In this document: one piece after another, positions 57,555 to 64,000 of the stretch
How positions within the stretch are numbered: position 1 is the first letter of the stretch
Layout of the letters: the number at the start of each line of letters is the position of its first letter
From: Orobanche coerulescens
Lineage: Eukaryota > Streptophyta > Magnoliopsida > Lamiales > Orobanchaceae
DNA length: 64,000 nucleotides
NCBI GenBank assembly: GCA_033398695.1
Contig: CM065819.1
Location: 1,785,501-1,849,500 of the forward strand
Direction: 5' to 3'
The notes under the pieces: model-generated
Seen by the model: only the letters and a program-made list of their open reading frames with translations
Told to the model about the DNA's origin: nothing
Database searches by the model: none
Translations under genes and position numbers: made by a program

Positions 57555-58763
57555 TGATCGGTAGAAAATATGGCATAATTCCATGTGTTAATTGCATGAT
57601 TTTATTATCTTTATTTTAACACAACTTGTTAATTTTCTACCTATTTTATTTATGAATGCAATTTACCTCACTGTTGAAATTTATTAATTATTTCAGGTAA
57701 TTCGATTTTTTTGAAGTCAGAATTAAAAATAAAAAGAAAAAGGAAGAACAACTTAACATCATAATCCACGTGAAGAAGGAGAAAGAGAAAGGGAAGGCAC
57801 AGCAATCAAGAAGAGAATTCGGCGAAGGCACAGATTAATCACTGGTTCTAATCTCACGTTTAATCAATATTATTCTATATTTTATTTAGCCATCATGTCC
57901 GGCTAATTTATCTTTTCCAGTTCTTAGGGATGTTTGAACTCGTATCTATATTATTTATGTTTTAATCCCGTAGCATATTCTTGACTTAATTCCTTTGAAT
58001 TCTCTTTGTGTTATTGAGTAGATTTATTTATGATATAATTCACTTTAATTGGTCTGATCAACTTAATTGAGGTTTTTATATCTATTGCTAGATTTAGGGT
58101 TATAATACGTAATCGTTATAATTCTACATCACAAGTAGCAACAATTGATTTTTATCAGTTGGGTAACATAAAATCAAGATCCCTTGGGTCGAGCTTGTGA
58201 ACTCAATATCTTGTCTATTTCCATCGTTTTAGTTCCTAATGCATCTAACGAACAAGATTTGAAGAGCTTGTTTTGAATCCTTCGTCTAGATAGGTTTAAT
58301 TGAAGAGTTTGTTTTGATTAAATAAACTTAAGAAACGATTGAGGTTAACAGAGCTTGTTGTTGACTTCGGAGTAGGAGTTCATTAGGAATTAAGGAAATA
58401 AAAGTGTTGCATTAATTCGTAAATTAAATTAGAATGGGGGATAACGGAACTAAGAACTGGATATTAATCACAATCGTTTTTCCTTACTAAAAGTTTTCTT
58501 CTTTTTATTTGCCTACTTGTTCTTTTAGTTTCTTTACTTTAATTCAACCAAACCCCCCTTATTATATCTAGTATTATTATTTTTAGTATTATTTATTTAG
58601 TACTACTATTTTAGTTTTAGAAAAATATTCAACTCAAGAAGTTCGATTAATTCATCCGTTCCTCGTGGGATCGACCCTTACTTACCAATACTACTATTTA
58701 GTATAAGTGAGTCAAGGACTTTTTATAAATATCTAATTTTGACGCGTCACGACAGCGTGGTCA
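57555..58763 (+). repeat. Ath-1 LTR copy 3 (1.21 kb, internally deleted)
   Basis: Lacks about 420 bp present in copies 1 and 2, the join lying at GAATTAA|AAATAAAAAG near 57725. It ends GTGGTCA at 58763. Confidence 0.92.
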
Positions 58764-60534
<1,771 letters not shown>

Positions 60535-60778
60535 AATTTATCGGTCAATCATTAACAACACAGACAAACAACATCACGCACGTTATCAATCAAAACTCAG
60601 CATAATACGCCTTCAGGCATAAACAACCAACACCACACATATATCCTTATATCGTAATTCAACCAATACATATACCTGACTATATTATCTTTATAAATAT
60701 AGTTTATACTTTAATCCAAATTAAGTACGTCAAACTAATATTAGCATCAATCACTCAACATTCACAAACATGTGTTTA

Positions 60779-60793
60779 TCTCTCTCTCTCTCT

Positions 60794-60856
<63 letters not shown>
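60779..60856. repeat. (TC)n/(TA)n microsatellites in Gyp-1 right LTR
   Basis: About 50 bp of TC repeats followed by TA repeats, bordering the inverted-repeat element. Confidence 0.9.
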
Positions 60857-60859
<3 letters not shown>

Positions 60860-60860
60860 T

Positions 60861-61991
60861 GGGTTATTCTAAAAAGGGTCTTATAATAAAAAGTGTAGGA
60901 AGGATTGTGGGAGTGACATGTGTCATCCCCCTTTCCACATCATATGACATATGTCACCCCTCACCCCACCCACCCCACCCACCCCACCCCCCCACCCGCG
61001 AAAAAAAAAAATCCTGCCAAAATTTTTTTTTTCCCGCCAAAATTTATAAGTGCATCACATTTATAAAGTTACTGCATCATAGTCGGAGAGATACTGCATC
61101 ACAATTATGATTTTAGTGCATTAAGGTTATAAGTTACTGCATCATAGTTGATGCACTTAACTATAAACTATGATGCAGTAACTTATAATAAAGACGCACC
61201 AAAAATTATTAGTGTGATGCACTAATGATATAAAAAAAAGTGTAGTACTTGTATAAAAAAGAATCATAGTTAATTTTGAAGCAATTACATACATATATGA
61301 TGCAGAGAAACTTAGGATGATGCAGTTTCCTATAACTATAATGCAGTTACATACATGATTCACTTACTTATAACTATAATGCAGTTACATACATATATGA
61401 TGCAGAGAAACTTAGAATGATGCAGTTTCTTATAACTATAATGCAGTTACATACATGATGCAGTTACTTATAACTTATAACTATAATGCAGTTACATACA
61501 TATATGATGCAGAAAACTTAGGATGATGCAGTTTCTATAACTATAATGCAGTTACATACATGATGCAGTTACTTATAAATTATAACTATACTGCAGTTAC
61601 ATATATATATGATGCAGAAAACTTAGGATGATGCAGTTTCTTATAACTATAATGCAGTAAACTTATAACTATGATGCATTAAAACCCAGGTGCATCACCG
61701 TTATGAAATTTGGAGCATCATAGCTATAACTAATTTTTATAACTGTGATGCACCAAAATAAAACGGTGCATCATAGTTATAAAATTTTGGCGGGAAAAAA
61801 AAATGGCCCAAAAAAAAATTTTGCGGGAAAAAAAAATTCGGGGTGGGGGGTGGGGTGGGGTGGGGGTGGGGGTGGGGTGGGGGGTGACACATGTCATATG
61901 ATGTGTCATATGATGTGGAATGGGGATGACACATGTCACTCGCACAATCATTCCTACACTTTTTATTATAAGATCCTTTTTAGAATAACCC
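60861..61991. mobile_element. Long-terminal-inverted-repeat element (about 1.13 kb), non-autonomous
   Basis: Ends GGGTTATTCTAAAAAGG and its reverse complement. The inverted similarity extends about 190 bp (TGACATGTGTCATCCCC, CACCCCACCC runs, CCCGCCAAAATTT). The element is absent from the left LTR of Gyp-1 at the equivalent TA repeat (4576-4632), so it inserted after the LTRs formed. The target duplication cannot be read because it lies in TA repeats. No transposase. Long arms suggest a MULE-like or unclassified foldback element. Confidence 0.8.
61280..61680. repeat. Tandem GATGCAGT-rich core of the inverted-repeat element
   Basis: Words such as ATAATGCAGTTACATACAT and GATGCAGTTTCTTATAAC recur in several units of roughly 80-110 bp. 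Confidence 0.8.
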
Positions 61992-62648
61992 CACCCTATA
62001 TATATATATATATATATATCCATATAAAATAATACATGCACTTCGGCAACAATGATTTTACGTAGATATAATTCGTATATCAAGGTACTATTGCCTTGGT
62101 AATCTTTCGCGAATACTTCGAAGAATACGACCGATCGGAAAAACTCCGGAACTCTGATGAAAATGACGAGCGGAGGGGTTCAACACCGGCTCTTCATAGG
62201 GAATTCGATCTTAATATCCTATCATCAATTAAACAATGATTATACGAGGAAAAACATCGTAAATCTGCCGAATTTCCCTCTGCGACATTTTATCTGACAC
62301 CACGAAGGCGTCTAATGAGAACTCAATTAAACGATGAATCGGTAATGATAAATTCATAGAGAGACAGTGGAATTGGTAGAATATAACTTAATCTTTGATC
62401 ATTCATCGTTATAATAAGCTAATTCGGATTAAAGAAACGAAATCAACCAAAATCCCTAAAACTAGATTTTTAGGAAATCATACCTTGATTCGATGGATTG
62501 GAGAAGATTATAGGATGATTAATCGATGTTAGAATCTCAAAAAAGACGTGGATCGGTAGTTATACACCGTGCCTTCGTGTTCTCCAAGCCTTGGTTTCGG
62601 AAGAGGTGAGTTAAGGTGAGAAAATGGGTGAAGAATACATCTGCCCGG

Positions 62649-62650
<2 letters not shown>

Positions 62651-62689
<39 letters not shown>
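62651..62689. repeat. (AT)n repeat at the Gyp-1 right LTR TATA position
   Basis: About 19 AT units where the left LTR has only CATATATATACAG (5244-5256). In the 5' LTR of Gyp-1 the TATA box has thus become a microsatellite. Confidence 0.85.
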
Positions 62690-62690
<1 letters not shown>

Positions 62691-62691
62691 G

Positions 62692-63222
62692 CATTAGCGT
62701 GCGCTAGGTAGGCCGGGTAGCGTGCGCTAACGGGCCGGCCTTGGTTCAGAACCTTCGGTCGGGACCTGCCAACACGTGCCAGTCAACCCTTCCAGAACCC
62801 CCTGGACTTATCTGCTCGGCCAGGTAGCGTGCGCTGGGCGGCCGAATAGCGTGCGTTACACCTGCTGATTAGCGCGCGCAGTGACCGGTAGTAGCGTGCG
62901 CTACCTGCCGATCCTTCCGGAGTCCAGAACCTCAAAAACCTTTCTGCCCAGCCAGGTAGCGTGCGCTGGGCGGTCGGATAGCATGCGCTACACATTCCGA
63001 TTACCGCGCGCAGTGACCGGTAGTAGCGTGCGCTACCTGTTGATCCTTCCAGAGTCCAAAACCTCAGAAACCTCTCTGCCCAGCCAGGTAGCGTGCGTTG
63101 GGCGGTCGAATAGCGTGCGCTATGACTGCCGAGTTAGCGCGCGCAGTGACCGACAGTAGCATGCGCTATGCCGGTTCCTGTCGATTAGCGCGCGCTGCCT
63201 TCCGACAGTAGCGTGCGCTATG
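62692..63222 (-). repeat. Palindrome array in Gyp-1 right LTR U3
   Basis: Over a dozen TAGCGTGCGCTA, TAGCGCGCGC and TAGCATGCGCTA words. Longer units of about 120 bp (starting GCCCAGCCAGGTAGCGTGCG) repeat near 62815, 62945 and 63078. Confidence 0.85.
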
Positions 63223-63490
63223 TCGACTCCTGCCGCACCTGCCCGGCTAGTGCCCAGCCACCATGGCCCGAGACTCAATTTCCGAAAATGCACGGAACGA
63301 ACACGACGAAACGCTCGTGGACAAAATCATCGATCCGAAATGAAAACAACATATAACAAATCACCACATATGTCCATAAACACAAGATCAGTCGTCGAGA
63401 AAAATAATACCAACACTCGAGAACCGAGAAATTTCCGATCTAAAAAGAAAAGGTTTCAAATTAACCAGAACGAAAATTCCGGGTAATACA

Positions 63491-64000
63491 CCAAATGCAC
63501 GAAGGATTTAGAAGTTTTGAGGAATTCAAATGATACTAATGCTAGTCATCAATATAAGGAAGTGAATGCTCGCCTAAGCACCCTTTTAACTCAAGAAGAT
63601 GCGTTCTGGAGGCAGCAGTCTAATGTTCATTGGCTACGGGATGGTGATACTAATTCCAAGTTTTTCCATGCCATGGCGAGTGCGACACAATGGTGCAATC
63701 TCACTTCTTCCTTAACACATGATGATGGTAAAGTGGCTGATTCTCAAATGGATTTAAATAGTGTAGCACACGCATACGTTACAAATTTATTTGAAGAAGG
63801 TTTTGGGAACTATGAGCCTGTTATTAATTATTGTTTGGATCCCAAAATTACTGGATTGGATAATGATACTTTGCTTGCTCCTTTTGATATTGGTGAGTTT
63901 AAGAATACTTTATTTTCTATGCACTGTGATGGGTTAAATCCGGCTTTTTTTGAACGGTTTTGGAATCTTTGTGGTCCCGAATTATTTCACTCATGAGTGT
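63491..64000 (+). pseudogene. LINE (L1-type) ORF2 fragment, downstream part
   Basis: Continues the LINE frame cut at 2684. It reads EEDAFWRQQ-like sequence (QEDAFWRQQSNVHWLRDGD, then NSKFFHAMASA), the conserved linker between endonuclease and RT in plant L1 ORF2. IGEFKNTLFSMHCDGLNPAFF (about 63880-63950) is the run-in to the RT domain. The frame is open until a stop near 63994 (CACTCATGA); the usual continuation of the RT is beyond the window, so a frameshift there is possible. Confidence 0.85.

Larger units (their letters stand above)
40382..58763 (+). mobile_element. Ath-1: Athila-like gypsy element with three LTRs
   Basis: Plus strand, duplication AGAGT (40377-40381, 58764-58768), in the Cop-1 3' LTR. 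LTRs begin TGATCGGTAG and end GTGGTCA. Copies lie at 40382-42006, 42199-43825 and 57555-58763. The first two enclose only 192 bp (primer site fused to polypurine end). The second and third enclose a gag-containing internal region that Gyp-4 has invaded. The primer site TGGCGCCGTTGCCGGGGA matches tRNA-Asp and is typical of Athila, as is the conserved segment near 45335-45395. No RT or integrase remains. Confidence 0.9.
60535..63490 (-). repeat. Gyp-1 5' LTR, second segment
   Basis: Continues the LTR interrupted at 9900, matching 4336-6047 of the left LTR. It carries an extra inverted-repeat element (60861-61991), a TA repeat at the TATA position (62651-62689) and the palindrome array (62692-63222). 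It ends GGGTAATACA at 63490 and is followed by the CCAAA duplication. Confidence 0.92.

Overview
This 64 kb window comes from a nuclear genome of a flowering plant, probably a eudicot; the species cannot be named from the sequence. The evidence is plant-type Ty3/gypsy chromoviruses, an Athila-like element, a Ty1/copia element, an L1 LINE, a CACTA-type gene and a hAT element. I see no host gene, rRNA, tRNA or CRISPR array. The window is a stack of nested transposons, as found in pericentromeric or other heterochromatic DNA. Element names below (Gyp-1 and so on) are my own labels.

Layout, from oldest to youngest layer. (0) A decayed CACTA-type gene (43-1931, minus) lies beside a LINE ORF2 fragment (2485-2684, continuing at 63491-64000). 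(1) The LINE is split by Gyp-1 (2685-63490, minus, target duplication CCAAA), a gag-only gypsy element with LTRs over 3.3 kb. (2) The right LTR of Gyp-1 is split by copia element Cop-1 (9901-60534, plus, AATTT). (3) Cop-1 is split by Gyp-2 (14172-23619, minus, AGGGC), a hAT element (23915-24653, ACTGACAT), Gyp-3 (27296-39778, plus, GATAC) and Athila-like Ath-1 (40382-58763, plus, AGAGT). (4) Gyp-3's right LTR holds gag-only element Trg-1 (32694-37133, minus, GATTA/GATAA). Ath-1 holds chromovirus Gyp-4 (46286-57527, plus, AAGCA), whose 5' end has been inverted. A separate element with long terminal inverted repeats (60861-61991) sits in the right LTR of Gyp-1.

How the parts work. Cop-1, Gyp-2 and Gyp-4 still show recognisable pol domains, all broken by stops, frameshifts or lost catalytic residues. 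Gyp-1, Gyp-3 and Trg-1 have at most gag plus the cis signals (LTR, primer-binding site, polypurine tract) and could only have moved with enzymes supplied by relatives.

Most unusual observations. (a) Dense arrays of 10-14 bp CG-rich palindromes (TAGCGTGCGCTA or TTACGTACGTAA type) lie just upstream of the TATA box in the LTRs of four gypsy families. (b) The same four families carry an AG|GCAAGT box and a downstream CAG|G-type box inside the LTR, which looks like a GC-AG intron. (c) A roughly 3.5 kb inversion turned the 5' LTR of Gyp-4 into a 2.8 kb inverted repeat of its 3' LTR. (d) Ath-1 has a tandem three-LTR structure. All coordinates, boundaries and identities were read by eye from the sequence; no search or alignment was run.
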